Source: Cryptomeria japonica
Lineage: Eukaryota > Streptophyta > Pinopsida > Cupressales > Cupressaceae
Length of the DNA stretch: 64,000 nt
Assembly (NCBI RefSeq): GCF_030272615.1
Contig: NC_081405.1
Coordinates: forward strand, 572,015,752 to 572,079,751
Direction of reading: 5' to 3'
Part shown: positions 35,480 through 45,384 of the stretch, one piece after another
How positions within the stretch are numbered: position 1 is the stretch's first letter
Layout of the letters: every line of letters starts with the position of its first letter
Made by a program: the position numbers and the translations under genes
The notes under the pieces: model-generated
What the model was told of the DNA's origin: nothing
The model's input: the letters and a program-made list of their open reading frames with translations, nothing else
The model's database searches: none

Positions 35480-35800
35480 TTGGACAAGCTTAAAAAGTTC
35501 GGACTTTTGGTGAGGCACTGGCTGAGATGGATCGGGTTTCTAGGGGGTCACTGATTGACATGCTAAGGTAGATCTGACTTCTGGTGATGCATTGACTTTT
35601 TGGAGGGGTCATTGACTGAGCAAGGGAGAGATTAGAGTTTGGAGGAGGCACTGACTGAAAACGTTCGGCCTTTCAAGGGGTCACTGATTGTCGGCTAAGA
35701 AAGTTCGGGCTTTCTTGGGGTCACTGATGATAGCTAAGGCCAGGTGGGGGTTTTGGGGGGTCACTAACTGTGACTTAACTTAGCCAAATTTTGAGCAAAA
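35480..35800 (-). repeat. degenerate GGGGTCACTGA array in copy 1
   Basis: Words such as GGGGTCACTGATTG, GAGGCACTGACTG and GGGGTCATTGACTG recur about every 35-60 bp, often next to GTTCGG or TTTC. The array occupies the position held by hairpin cassettes in other copies. Confidence 0.6.
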
Positions 35801-36109
35801 GCACTCACCTTGCCAATTGAAAGGGTACCGAGTCATTATTAAAGCCTTCTTGCATAGTCTAAGTCTCTGCATTGCATCAATGATCTCAATCTCATGATAA
35901 TTTCCATGCTTGCTTCCATTGTCTCTATCTTAGATGGCGATGATCAAATGGAATGATCATCATATGTCTTTCATAGCCTAGGTGCTGAGGAGTAAATCTA
36001 TTCAACTTCATTTCATCTAAAGGATCTGACTACTGCCAAACCTATCAAAAACAAATGGCATCTTGGGAAATGTAGGTGAGTAAGTAGGGTGGTGTAAGGA
36101 TTGGGGTTT

Positions 36110-36480
36110 TCACATGATGAGCACACATAGGGTGGGGGCGTTGAGTGAATTAGTATAAGATAATATTTCACTTAGTAAAATTTTAACAACCACAACAAAG
36201 CGATCAAGATTTATGTGGAAACCCTTTCGTGAGAAAACCACAATGAAGGACTGCTTGGATCTATTATCTAAATCCAGCCACAACAAAAAATAAAAGGATC
36301 CTACAATATTTGGAGGCATCAACTCATTGGAGACACCAATCCCCACTTACAAAATTTGCAAACACCAACTTACTGGAGACACCAATTCCGACAACTGAGG
36401 ACCAACTCAGCAAGATAGACCAATCCACACAATTGAGCACCAACTCAGCAAGAGACACCAATCTCTTCTTTTAGTAGGCA
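36110..36480. repeat. third G-run dispersed repeat
   Basis: AGGGTGGGGGCGTTGAGTGA near 36129 is followed by ATCAAGATTTATGTGGAAAC and CCTTTCGTGAGAAAACCAC. ACCAACTCA..GAGACACCAA words recur to 36470. It resembles the repeats at 11888 and 13909. Confidence 0.5.
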
Positions 36481-36739
36481 TCGATCTCTCTGCAAAATTT
36501 CACTTTCTAGATGTTGCTTCTTCAATGACTGATGAGCATATTTTTTTGCACTTTCACACTTTACAAAAGATGCCGTGCATTATATCTGCTCTGCTCTTTA
36601 TTCAAATGATAAAATGTTTTCTCACACACTATACTTACAATCACGTTTCACGTTTTTGTACTCCTTTGGGCACTGAAATTAATTACATAAAACACATAGG
36701 TCGGTGCTATAAAATTAAATCATAATAATAAAACTTCTT

Positions 36740-36845
36740 AATCAGCCTCCAATTATACCTCTTTCAAAATTATAAAATTCCATGAGTTGGCCTCCGATTA
36801 CACCCCTTTCAAAATGATAAAATTCCATGAGTTGGCCTCCAATTA
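36740..36845. repeat. ~45-50-bp tandem duplication
   Basis: GCCTCC(A/G)ATTA.ACC..TTTC then AAAAT(T/G)ATAAAATTCCATG and AGTTGG occurs twice head to tail, and a third start (GGCCTCCAATTA) follows at 36834. Confidence 0.7.
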
Positions 36846-37554
36846 AAGTCAATATCACAAACAATCTCCTGAACTTTGACTTCAAAGTCATCACTGACAA
36901 TATTTCCAATAATCGCACTCTTGAACCAACACACTTTGACATCAATGACAACATTTACAACATCACACGTTGAACGGTGGGGAATGCAAGAGAGACTAGG
37001 GAGTAGGGATGCCAGGATACAAGGGGAAGCAAATGGTTCATGGGCTTGGAAAAGAGAAACGGTGACACAACAAGATTTGGGGAAACAAGATCCCAATACA
37101 AGATTTTGCATAAGGTAAGTTATCATAAAAAATCCCTAGGGCTCATGATAAACATGGAAATGGGTGCCAAGCGTTGGAAAATCGGAATACTAAGTGCCAT
37201 GCTAATATTCAAAAGAAAGTAAGAAGGCCCACTTGAGGGCTTGCATTGTGGGGGTTCTAACCAATTGTTACCCATAGCCTTGGAAGTTGTTTGAAGGGGA
37301 AGCGAGGATCAAGATTTTGACATATTAGATGGCAGATACCATCTTGTTGAGGAAGAAGAAGACTTGAAAGCCCATTAGATGTTTGGGTTTGAGGATCCAT
37401 GGTATGACATTGATCAAGGAGGATTGTTGGGAAGTTTTGCAATCTTGTGGTATAGATAAGATTGAGACTTTAGAAATGAGAGTTGGGAATGTAGGAGGAT
37501 GTTGAGATTTGAACTTCGAGCCTACCTCATGTGCGGTACAAAGTTAATTGAATT
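36846..37554. other. no recognisable gene; left flank of the copia element
   Basis: Frames here are short and without recognised domains. The copia element inserts at 37555. Confidence 0.4.
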
Positions 37555-38005
37555 TGTAGGATTTTGCCAAGATCAAGGGCACAATGAAAAGCATAAAAAG
37601 AGAGATAATAGAATGACAAGAACAAACTGTATTCTCATCAATATGCAAATGATCAACTGGATTAACCAATACAATGAATATAGGCCTGCTTATATAGGCA
37701 AGGCCATATGGATGTATGAGCACACAATTATGACATGTGGCTCAATGAGAAACAAGGGTAGGTAAGAAATACTAGGGGTAGGTAGGAGAAATAATATAAT
37801 ATTCCACAAGAGGTGGATGACCCACCGAATGTGGAGTGTAACAGCAAAATAAGACCACAAAAGGTTGAATTTCTCCTACAAGCTCTATCCCTATGTGCAC
37901 ACTTCCCTAAGTGTCTCAAATCCAAACTACGAAGAGATGCATTATCCTAAGTTAACTTAAGTAAAGTGTAATAATATCCAAAATGAATATTTATTTACAC
38001 CAACA
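37555..38005 (-). repeat. copia 3' LTR
   Basis: On the - strand it starts TGTTGGTGTAAATAAATATT and ends CCTACA. It differs from the 43612-44062 LTR at three sites: 37630 region G/A, and A/G and T/G near 37857-37865. Confidence 0.95.
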
Positions 38006-38014
38006 CCCCCCCTT
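38006..38014 (-). other. copia polypurine tract
   Basis: The - strand reads AAGGGGGGG directly against the TGTTGG start of the 3' LTR. This is the usual second-strand priming site. Confidence 0.85.
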
Positions 38015-38274
38015 AAGTGCAACTTAGGGGAATGAAGACTCAAGTCAACAATGCAAGATGGGTCCCGGCTACTAGGCCATGATAGGTACCCATGTACAAT
38101 AAGCAAATGCAAGCAAAACTATGCAAAGCAATCTCTCACAAATGGAGAAAGGGAGAAAACCCAGTGGGAAAAAACTCCCCTCCAAAAGAGAGACGAATGT
38201 ACAAAAGACTCTCAAAGAAGAAGGACAAAACCTCAAAGAGGAAAAAGTCCCCCCCATAAGAGAGGAAGGAGAAG

Positions 38275-38571
38275 TCAGCTGACCCCCCCTAATGACACAT
38301 CTCGCACCCCCAAGAGAGCTCGCAACTGTTGGAACTTGCTCTCGGTGAAAGGTTTGGTGAATATGTCAGCAACCTGCTCCGCTATAGGACAATACTGCAA
38401 ATCAATGACCTGCTCCTGAATGAGCTCTCGGATATAGTGCATATGAATCTCGATGTGTTTGGTCTGCTTGTGCTGGACCGGGTTCTTCGAGATTGCAATA
38501 GCACTCTGATTGTCGCAATGTAGAACTGTCGGCTGTGGAGTGGTGAATCCAAACTCCGTTGCTGGAGCCAA
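38275..38571 (-). pseudogene. copia RNase H tail, frameshifted from pol
   Basis: This frame carries the end of the polyprotein: EFGFTTPQPTVLHCDNQSAI, then HKQTKHIEIHMHYIRE and QVADIFTKPFTE. These contain the last RNase H acidic residue (CDNQSA) and the usual C-terminal box. It is out of phase with the 38382-41345 frame. The break lies near 38555-38570 just after IWLQQ and looks like a small deletion. Confidence 0.9.
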
Positions 38572-41345
38572 ATGGTCTCAGTCGCTGCGTTAACAGCGCC
38601 TTGATACTCAGCCTCAGTCGAAGAGAGAGCAATAGCATGTTGCTTCTTGCTCTGCCAACAAATGGGGCCCGAACTAAGGTGAAAACTGTAACTAGAAGTA
38701 GACTCACGATCATCAAGATCACCATCCCAATCGGAGTCTGTGTAACCAACCAAGCGAAGTCCTGTGCCTGCTGCATAGTGAATCCCATAGTGATGTGTAC
38801 CTTGGATGTAATGAAGGATGCATTTGGCGGCTTTCCAATGAAGCTCATGTGGTTCCTGCATGAAGCGGGAAACCATGCCAACTGCAAATGAAATATTAGG
38901 GCCTGTATGAGTCAAGTAGATGAGATTACCCACAAGCTGACGATACAAAGTGGCATCAACTGGTGGAGAAGAACACTGAGCCTCAAGCTTGACTCCTGAA
39001 AGAAAATGAGTCGGGGCAGGCTTAAGATCAAGAGCATACTTGGGCTGCGATAGGGTAATCCCAGAAGGTGACTGTGAAATCTCTATCCCGAGAAAGTAGT
39101 GCAAAAGACCCAAGTCAGTCATAGCAAATCTGTCATGCAAAGCAGATTTGACCCTGCTAATGATGGATGAAGTACTCCCTGTAATGATCAAGTCATCAAC
39201 ATAGAGCACAAGTATCAAGTGAGAGTCATCTTGTCGCAAAATGTAGACATTCGGATCGAAATGACACCTGGTGAACCCTGCGGAGAGAAGAAAGGAATCC
39301 ATCTTGGCGTACCAAGCCCTGGGGGCCTGCTTAAGGCCATAGAGAGATTTCCTTAGTTTGCAAACCAAGGAAGTATCTTGGATGAAACCTTGTGGCTGCT
39401 CCATATAAATCTCCTCATCAAGATCACCATGAAGAAAAGCACTCCTCACATCCATCTGATGTACAGCCCAACCATGAGCTGCAGCAATAGCAAGTGTCAA
39501 ACGAATGGAGTTCATCTTGGCTACGGGTGCAAATGTCTCAGTATAGTCAACACTTGCAACCTGAGAGAAACCTTTCGCAACAAGCCGAGCCTTATACTTA
39601 TCCACACTACCATCCGCTGCAAACTTGGTCCGATAGATCCACTTACATTGAACCATCTTTCTCCCCTTAGGGAGATGGACTAAATCCCATGTGTTGTTCC
39701 TCATTAAGGAACTATACTCTTCCTCCATAGCGTGGTCCCACTCAGGAACCCCTGATGCTTCCCTAAATGTCTGTGGATCGGAAGCGGTAGCAATGAATGC
39801 ATGTAGTAGATCCTGATGCTGTGATTGAGTTCTCCGTGTATCTGAAGGATCCCCAACAAGAGAACCCGCGGACTCAAGTGTCTGGCGAGCCCAACGAGGT
39901 CTAGGTGGAGGTGGAGAACGAGGCTCCTCAACTGCAAGTGGACCCTGCGGAGGTGTAACCCTGCGAGTCGGAGTTGAAGGAGTCTCATCATCTGAATCAC
40001 TAACATCACTATCCACAATGGAGGAAGGTGGAGGAGGTAGAGAGGCTAAGCTAGGAGAGCTTTCCTCAAAGCGAACACTTCTCTCAATGAACACCTCATG
40101 TGTCTCAGGATCCATCAATCTGTATGCCTTAACACCCTTAGGATATCCAATGAATATGCAAGGTCGACTCTGAGGTTCCAATGCCTTGCGTTTTTGTGGA
40201 GGTATGCGAGCCCATGCTGGACACCCAAAGACTTTGAAATGTCTCACAATCGGTTTCCTACCAGCCCAAGCCTCAAAAGGAGTAATACCTTGCAAAGCTT
40301 TGTGAGGAACCCGATTCTGGATGTGTGTGCCACAACTGATAGCCTCTGCCCAAAAGGCGGGATCAAGAGAACGTGCATGTATCATACAGCTAGCCATTTC
40401 TTTGAGAGTTCTATTCTTGCGTTCTGCAACCCCGTTCTGCTGTGGAGTGTATGCGACAAAATGCTGAAGATCAATCCCCTCAAATGTACAAAAATCCTCA
40501 AGTCTTTTGTTCACATATTCCCTTCCATTATCTGTGCGAAGAATCTTGACCACTTTCCCTGATTGCTTCTCCACACGAGTCTTGAAGTCCTGAAATCTTT
40601 CAAATACTTCACTCTTATGAATAAGAAAATAGACCCAAGTGAAACGGGAGTAGTCATCAATGAAGGTGAGGACATAGCGGGCCTTACTAAATGAAGGTGC
40701 TGGAAATGGACCTGCTACATCGCTGTGAACAAGTTGAAGAACTTCCAAAGCTCTCCAAGCTTTCCCCTTATCAAACTTCTCTTTGGGATGCTTGCCCATG
40801 GAACAACCTGAACATACACCCTCGGAAAAACTGATTCGAGGTAGACCTGTGACCATGTCTTTAGTGCTGAGTTGCTGAAGATAGCGGTAGTTAAGGTGAC
40901 CAAACCGCTCATGCCATAGCTTACTTTTTGAATTTGAATGAGTAAGCAAGGCCCTAGAAGGTGAACTTGGCACAAAGTGGGAAAATGAATAAAGCCTTGA
41001 GTTGTCATTGACTTGTCCCACTGCTACCAAGGCATCATCATCAAGTTCCTTTACCACAACTGAATCTGGTGTAAACTCAACCTTTTTCCCATTCCCATAG
41101 TGAGTGATTTGGTAGATAGAGAGAAGGTTAGTAGACAAGTTAAGAACATAGAGAACATTCTCAAATGTTCCATCATCCATGTTAACTGAACCTTTTCCTT
41201 CAACCTCTACTTGTGTATCATCACCTATGTAAATGTGAGGTACCTTTGATGGCTCCAATGAAGAAAACTGCTCCTTTGTAGAACCCATGTGATATGAGGC
41301 ACCTGAGTCAAGTATCCATTGCTGTGAAGAACCTATTGTAGCCAC
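38382..41345 (-). CDS. copia pol: protease, integrase, RT, RNase H (987 codons)
   Basis: Domains in order: protease QWILDSGASYHMG (near residue 10); GAG-pre-integrase zinc segment HERFGHLNYRYL...CSGCSMGK (about 145-190); integrase VHSDVAGPF, FIDDYSRFTWVYF, LRTDNGREYVN and TPQQNGVAERKNR (about 205-315); RT KARLVAKGFSQVASVDYTET, FAPVAK, QMDVRSAFLHGDL, YGLKQAPRAWY and LYVDDLI (about 575-750); RNase H YTDSDWDGDLDDR and SSTEAEY (about 880-935). Catalytic residues appear intact. A short in-frame gap is likely between YALDL and KPAPTHF. The listed first codon is GTG. The true polyprotein would continue from gag but for one TAG. The last ~60 codons are frameshift noise. Confidence 0.92.
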   Translation of the reverse strand: MATIGSSQQWILDSGASYHMGSTKEQFSSLEPSKVPHIYIGDDTQVEVEGKGSVNMDDGTFENVLYVLNLSTNLLSIYQITHYGNGKKVEFTPDSVVVKELDDDALVAVGQVNDNSRLYSFSHFVPSSPSRALLTHSNSKSKLWHERFGHLNYRYLQQLSTKDMVTGLPRISFSEGVCSGCSMGKHPKEKFDKGKAWRALEVLQLVHSDVAGPFPAPSFSKARYVLTFIDDYSRFTWVYFLIHKSEVFERFQDFKTRVEKQSGKVVKILRTDNGREYVNKRLEDFCTFEGIDLQHFVAYTPQQNGVAERKNRTLKEMASCMIHARSLDPAFWAEAISCGTHIQNRVPHKALQGITPFEAWAGRKPIVRHFKVFGCPAWARIPPQKRKALEPQSRPCIFIGYPKGVKAYRLMDPETHEVFIERSVRFEESSPSLASLPPPPSSIVDSDVSDSDDETPSTPTRRVTPPQGPLAVEEPRSPPPPRPRWARQTLESAGSLVGDPSDTRRTQSQHQDLLHAFIATASDPQTFREASGVPEWDHAMEEEYSSLMRNNTWDLVHLPKGRKMVQCKWIYRTKFAADGSVDKYKARLVAKGFSQVASVDYTETFAPVAKMNSIRLTLAIAAAHGWAVHQMDVRSAFLHGDLDEEIYMEQPQGFIQDTSLVCKLRKSLYGLKQAPRAWYAKMDSFLLSAGFTRCHFDPNVYILRQDDSHLILVLYVDDLIITGSTSSIISRVKSALHDRFAMTDLGLLHYFLGIEISQSPSGITLSQPKYALDLKPAPTHFLSGVKLEAQCSSPPVDATLYRQLVGNLIYLTHTGPNISFAVGMVSRFMQEPHELHWKAAKCILHYIQGTHHYGIHYAAGTGLRLVGYTDSDWDGDLDDRESTSSYSFHLSSGPICWQSKKQHAIALSSTEAEYQGAVNAATETIWLQQRSLDSPLHSRQFYIATIRVLLQSRRTRSSTSRPNTSRFICTISESSFRSRSLICSIVL

Positions 41346-41369
41346 AAATGCTTGCCCTTTTCCCTTAGA

Positions 41370-42338
41370 CTATGAGGAAGAGGAAGGAGATGAATCCTTC
41401 TTGGTGTAGGCGGATGGCAAGTTGATGTTGTTTTTCTTAAGAAGATTAGTTAACTCATCAACTTGCTTTGCGTGGCATCGATGCTCATCATGACCATACT
41501 TCTTGCAATATGCACAAGTTGGTTTATCCTTCTTAGGTGGTGTCCCTTTCTTGGAAGAGGATGAAAAATCGCCTTGTGATGGAGAGGATGATTGTCCTTT
41601 TTCCTGGTGTGGCTTAGACTTAGAGTGCTTCTTCTTCTTGTTGGAATCTTTGCCTTGACTTCCTTGATTCCCTTGATTAGCCACCAAAGCCTTGGACTTT
41701 GAAGACTTGAGAAGGCCCATGTTCAACAACTTAGATTCTTCCAATATCAACATTTCTGTGAAAGCATCAAATGAAGGCATAACATAGGAACTCCCCACTG
41801 TCAAACGATGAGTTTGGAAGCTAGACACAAATGCTGCATATTCTGGTGCAAGCTTGTCCAACAAGTTGAATATCAACTGAGCATCCTTTTTGTCAATTCC
41901 ACAATCCTTAAGCTTTGCTCTTAGCTCATTTGCTTTGGTGACATAATCTTGGATTGTATCAAAACTCTTGGGATCCAAGTTGGTGAGCTCATTGTCAATT
42001 TTGTAGCCTCTGATTTCATCAACTTGACCATACAATTTCTGAAACATATCCCAAGCCTCTTTGATTGTTGTACACTTCTCAATGTGAAAAATTAGGTCAT
42101 CTGATACATACTTGCGCAAATTTCCAAGAGCCATGCAATTCTTTGTGAGCCATTCTAACTGAGCATTAGGATCAGCCTTAGGATCAGGTGGTGCTGCTAT
42201 TGTTCCATCTATGTAATGCGTGAGACCCTTTTCCATTAATTTACTCCATACTTTAATTTTCCATGATGCATAATTATGTGGAGTTAAAGGTGGAAATTTA
42301 TGAGGACTCATTGCAACAAAAATGAAAGAAAATGGCAA
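41370..42338 (-). CDS. copia gag (322 codons)
   Basis: Begins MPFSFIFVAMSPHKFPPLTP; the second Met may be the real start. The capsid region shows NYASWKIKVWSKLMEKGL, AWDMFQKLYG and YVTKANELRAKLKDCGI. A Lys/Ser-rich stretch leads to CAYCKKYGHDEHRC, an intact CCHC zinc knuckle (about residue 275). The stop is TAG at 41370-41372. The next in-frame codons run straight into the protease, so a single stop separates gag from pol. It could be a nonsense mutation or a readthrough point; mutation is more likely for this copy. Confidence 0.93.
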   Translation of the reverse strand: MPFSFIFVAMSPHKFPPLTPHNYASWKIKVWSKLMEKGLTHYIDGTIAAPPDPKADPNAQLEWLTKNCMALGNLRKYVSDDLIFHIEKCTTIKEAWDMFQKLYGQVDEIRGYKIDNELTNLDPKSFDTIQDYVTKANELRAKLKDCGIDKKDAQLIFNLLDKLAPEYAAFVSSFQTHRLTVGSSYVMPSFDAFTEMLILEESKLLNMGLLKSSKSKALVANQGNQGSQGKDSNKKKKHSKSKPHQEKGQSSSPSQGDFSSSSKKGTPPKKDKPTCAYCKKYGHDEHRCHAKQVDELTNLLKKNNINLPSAYTKKDSSPSSSS

Positions 42339-43598
42339 AGTGGGCTTCTGATTTCAATTTTACAACTGCCGCAATAAGGCCAAAAGAGACTCAAACTAAT
42401 AATGCAAGGGATCTAAACTAAGATCCAAGCAATTTACAAGTACCTAATAGGCCAAATAAGACCAATATCTGAAAGTACAACTTCCACTCAAAATCTCTGA
42501 AATCTGATCATAGATTATGAAAGTAGACGAAAAAACATGCACTTTCAAAAAAAACGGCACCTGAAAAGGAGGTCGTATGAGCTCAAACGAGGCCTTTGAA
42601 GTTGCCGAATTGAGGATTGGATAGGTACAGCTGAGAGAATCCGAAAATTCCGAAAAACCTGTGCACCAAAATCAGAAAATAACCACACCACTGCGAAGAT
42701 CACGGAATTTTAGCCCATTTCAAAAAAAATTGCACCAAAAAAGGAGCAAAAATGAGCAAGATATGGCCTTTCAAAGTTGAACTGCAAAATTGAAAAGCTC
42801 AATGAAGAGGGGGTCAAAAAATTTCAAAAGTCTGCTGATGTGGCGCTGACGTCAGCAATTTGCGGGCTTAAATTTGACGGCCGTATGACCGTCGCGAAAA
42901 CTTCACCTCCTTGCCGATTGGGCGTTCGTATCGTACGGACTGCTGACGTGGCGCGGTGACTGGGCAGCTGACGGGGCTGCTGATGTGGCGGTGACTGGGC
43001 AGCTGACGGTTGTTGACCGCGGGCCAGTGGCCGCCTGCCATGTGGCAGGTGTGGATCCGCCGGTAGGAGGGAAGTGTCGCCGGAGGGACGGGCGGCGGGA
43101 CACTAGCAGGTCGCTGGAGAGCCGGGCCGGCGGTAGTCTGCAGGTCGCCGGAGGGCCGGGCCGTCGGGAGGTTGTAGGCGCGGCGGGAGGCTCCGACAGC
43201 GTAGGTACGACCCTGCAACTTGCAACCTGTAGGGTACTGCGGGGTCGGGGGAGTCTGCGGACCCCAAAAAACAACAAAAAATATATTTTTTTGATTTTTT
43301 CCAAAAGATTTTTTTGATTGCCCCCCTCTTTTTTTTTTTTTTTTCGAACTTTTTTTTGATTTTCAGAAAATATGAAAAAAAAAAATCGAAATCCGTACAA
43401 TAATAGCCAAAATGGGGAAATTTTTTTTTTTCTCACCAAAATAGGTCGACTTTATAGTCGAAATTCATGGAAACAGCCTCCCGGATTCAACCATGATGTC
43501 CAAATCACTGTATGACGCCCCCCAAAAATGAAGATCCCCAAATCCGAAAATTGAAGCCTCCAAAATGTCTCCAAAAAACTAATCAATGAAGCCCTATA
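42339..43598 (-). other. copia untranslated leader, partly very GC-rich
   Basis: About 1.26 kb between primer site and gag. 42830-43260 is strongly GC-rich with repeated GTGACTGGGCAGCTGACG words (42953 and 42990). 43290-43440 holds long A/T homopolymers. Several open frames in the GC-rich part lack domains and are ascribed to composition. Confidence 0.7.
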
Positions 43599-43611
43599 GG
43601 CTCTGAAACCA
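43599..43611 (-). other. copia primer binding site
   Basis: The - strand reads TGGTTTCAGAGCC, one base off the initiator tRNA-Met complement. It is immediately adjacent to the 5' LTR end. Confidence 0.88.
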
Positions 43612-44062
43612 TGTAGGATTTTGCCAAGATCAAGGGCACAATGAAAAGCATAAAAAGAGAGATAATAGAATGACAAGAACAAACTATATTCTCATCAATA
43701 TGCAAATGATCAACTGGATTAACCAATACAATGAATATAGGCCTGCTTATATAGGCAAGGCCATATGGATGTATGAGCACACAATTATGACATGTGGCTC
43801 AATGAGAAACAAGGGTAGGTAAGAAATACTAGGGGTAGGTAGGAGAAATAATATAATATTCCACAAGAGGTGGATGACCCACCGAATGTGGAGTGTAACA
43901 GCAAAATAAGACCACGAAAGGTGGAATTTCTCCTACAAGCTCTATCCCTATGTGCACACTTCCCTAAGTGTCTCAAATCCAAACTACGAAGAGATGCATT
44001 ATCCTAAGTTAACTTAAGTAAAGTGTAATAATATCCAAAATGAATATTTATTTACACCAACA
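43612..44062 (-). repeat. copia 5' LTR
   Basis: 451 bp, TGTTGG...CCTACA on the - strand, 448 of 451 positions identical to the 3' LTR. A TATA-like CCTATATAAGCAGG lies on the - strand near 43739-43755. Confidence 0.95.
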
Positions 44063-44940
44063 TAATTCTTGAAGATTTCGATCTAAACAAGGAGACGGCA
44101 AGTGGGAGTTGGGGATTGGGAATGCAAGGAAATGAAGGAGACACAAATGAGAAAGGAGAATCCGAAAAGCTTGTAGGAGATAGAAAAGGAGGAAGCATGG
44201 AGGTGCAGGGAACTGCGGATTTGAAGAGAAAGGGTATTGGCAAGGAAAATCTCAAAGGTTAGGATTAGGGGACATTATAGTTTAGGTGATTCAAAGGAAA
44301 GGCATCTTGTGAAGGGATACCTCGGGATTAGAAGTTGGAGGAAAAGGTGAATCCTAAAAATCCAAAATTTGGAGAATAAGGGAACCAAGGAAACGAAGGA
44401 AATGGTACCAAGAGAAGAGACACCTCAAAAACCCGCCCATGGCCAGCAATTGACTTAAAGACCCCCATGCTTAGAAAAAAAATGATTTTTCTTTGTAATT
44501 TAGGGGTATGACAAAGAAATTGGGGAGGCAAAGCACAACACCAAGGCACAAACTGACCAAGGAGGACCATTGAAGGAGTTCCCTGATTGGAAGTCAATAA
44601 TAGGCAAAGTAGAGGACGAAGGCAATAAAGAGGCATGAGACTGAGTAGATTTGCAATTTAGGGCATGCGGGAATTAGTCTAAACAATGCCTATTCTGGAT
44701 AATTGTTTTTTTGCATATATTTATGCTGAGATATGTATATGACCTGCACGATCTTATGTTCAGAATGCTTCAAAGCTTGATTGAATTGAATTGCATTTAC
44801 TTTTCTGATTCCTACATTTGATCTTCTACTTTTTTGAATCCAGTATTTGCAATTTCTTTTAAGTTGCCAATTTTCTTTCTTTTTTAACACATTCTTTTTG
44901 TCTAAATGAGATGAATGCAACTCATCCTTTTGCTTCTCAA
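44063..44940. other. no recognisable gene; right flank of the copia element
   Basis: Purine-rich sequence (many GGAGA, GGAAA words) with short frames only. No domain or element end was recognised. Confidence 0.4.
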
Positions 44941-44943
44941 TTA

Positions 44944-45382
44944 GGGGAAAGGACCCAGTAGTTGTGCACCCTAACTTCGCGCTTCTCAAAATTCTACTTG
45001 GAAATTTCAAATCATTCTGATTTTTTTACAGCAGCTTACTTGGCAAATCCCCTGCTTATAACTAAGGTTTCAGGGCCACATCATCAAATATGATGCCACA
45101 TCAACATGCTTTTTGCCAAGGCGTCCAAAACAGCCCCCCAAAAAAGTGAGACCAATAGGCGTGCAAAAGAGACCCCAATAGTTGTGCAGCTGATGTGGCA
45201 TCACCTGATTAGTTACTTTTTACAATATTAGTACATTTCTTAACAACTGTTGGTACATTTCCTAACAAAAATTGATATTTTTTGTTTCAAACAATAGGTT
45301 TTATTTGTTCAATTTTTGGAACAAAAGGTATCAACAACCCTCACAACAATTGGAACATGCTCAACTACTGGATCCTTTCCCC
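44944..45382. mobile_element. MITE-like element with ~25-bp terminal inverted repeats
   Basis: The left end reads GGGGAAAGGACCCAGTAGTT then GTGCA. The right end on the opposite strand reads GGGGAAAGGATCCAGTAGTT then GAGCA; two mismatches in 25. TA dinucleotides flank both sides (44942-44943 and 45383-45384), fitting a TA target duplication. The 439-bp interior has no transposase and contains subterminal echoes of the end (CCAATAGTTGTGCAGC near 45170). The superfamily is uncertain; TA duplication suggests Tc1/mariner-type mobilisation. Confidence 0.75.
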
Positions 45383-45384
45383 TA

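Larger units (their letters stand above)
30242..36053 (-). mobile_element. family L copy 1, carrying the family ORF
   Basis: The 3' end (- strand) is GCATGAACATCAACA at 30242, like other family L ends. A possible 5' end is TGTTTTTGATAGG at 36053. The flanking pentamers are identical: AATGG at 30237-30241 and AATGG at 36054-36058. The 5' sequence does not resemble TGTTGTGA starts, so this edge rests mainly on the duplication. The order on the - strand is a repeat array (35480-35800), AATTCGC-rich leader, ORF (34560-31228), telobox, TATA and the terminal ~800 bp. Confidence 0.55.
37555..44062 (-). mobile_element. Ty1/copia LTR retrotransposon, nearly complete
   Basis: Two 451-bp LTRs (37555-38005 and 43612-44062) flank a 5.6-kb interior. 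On the - strand the order is LTR, primer site, leader, gag, protease, integrase, RT, RNase H, polypurine tract, LTR. Integrase before RT defines Ty1/copia. The LTRs differ at 3 of 451 positions, so insertion is recent. Flanking pentamers are GAATT (37550-37554) and TAATT (44063-44067), a 4-of-5 target duplication. One TAG between gag and pol and a frameshift in RNase H disable the polyprotein. Confidence 0.95.

Noticed and set aside
36054-37554. Promoter or first exon of a host gene
   Set aside because: Only repeats and short frames; no start context or domain found.
42868-43439. Pro/Arg-rich open frames on both strands
   Set aside because: Produced by high GC in the copia leader and homopolymers; no domain, no conserved start.
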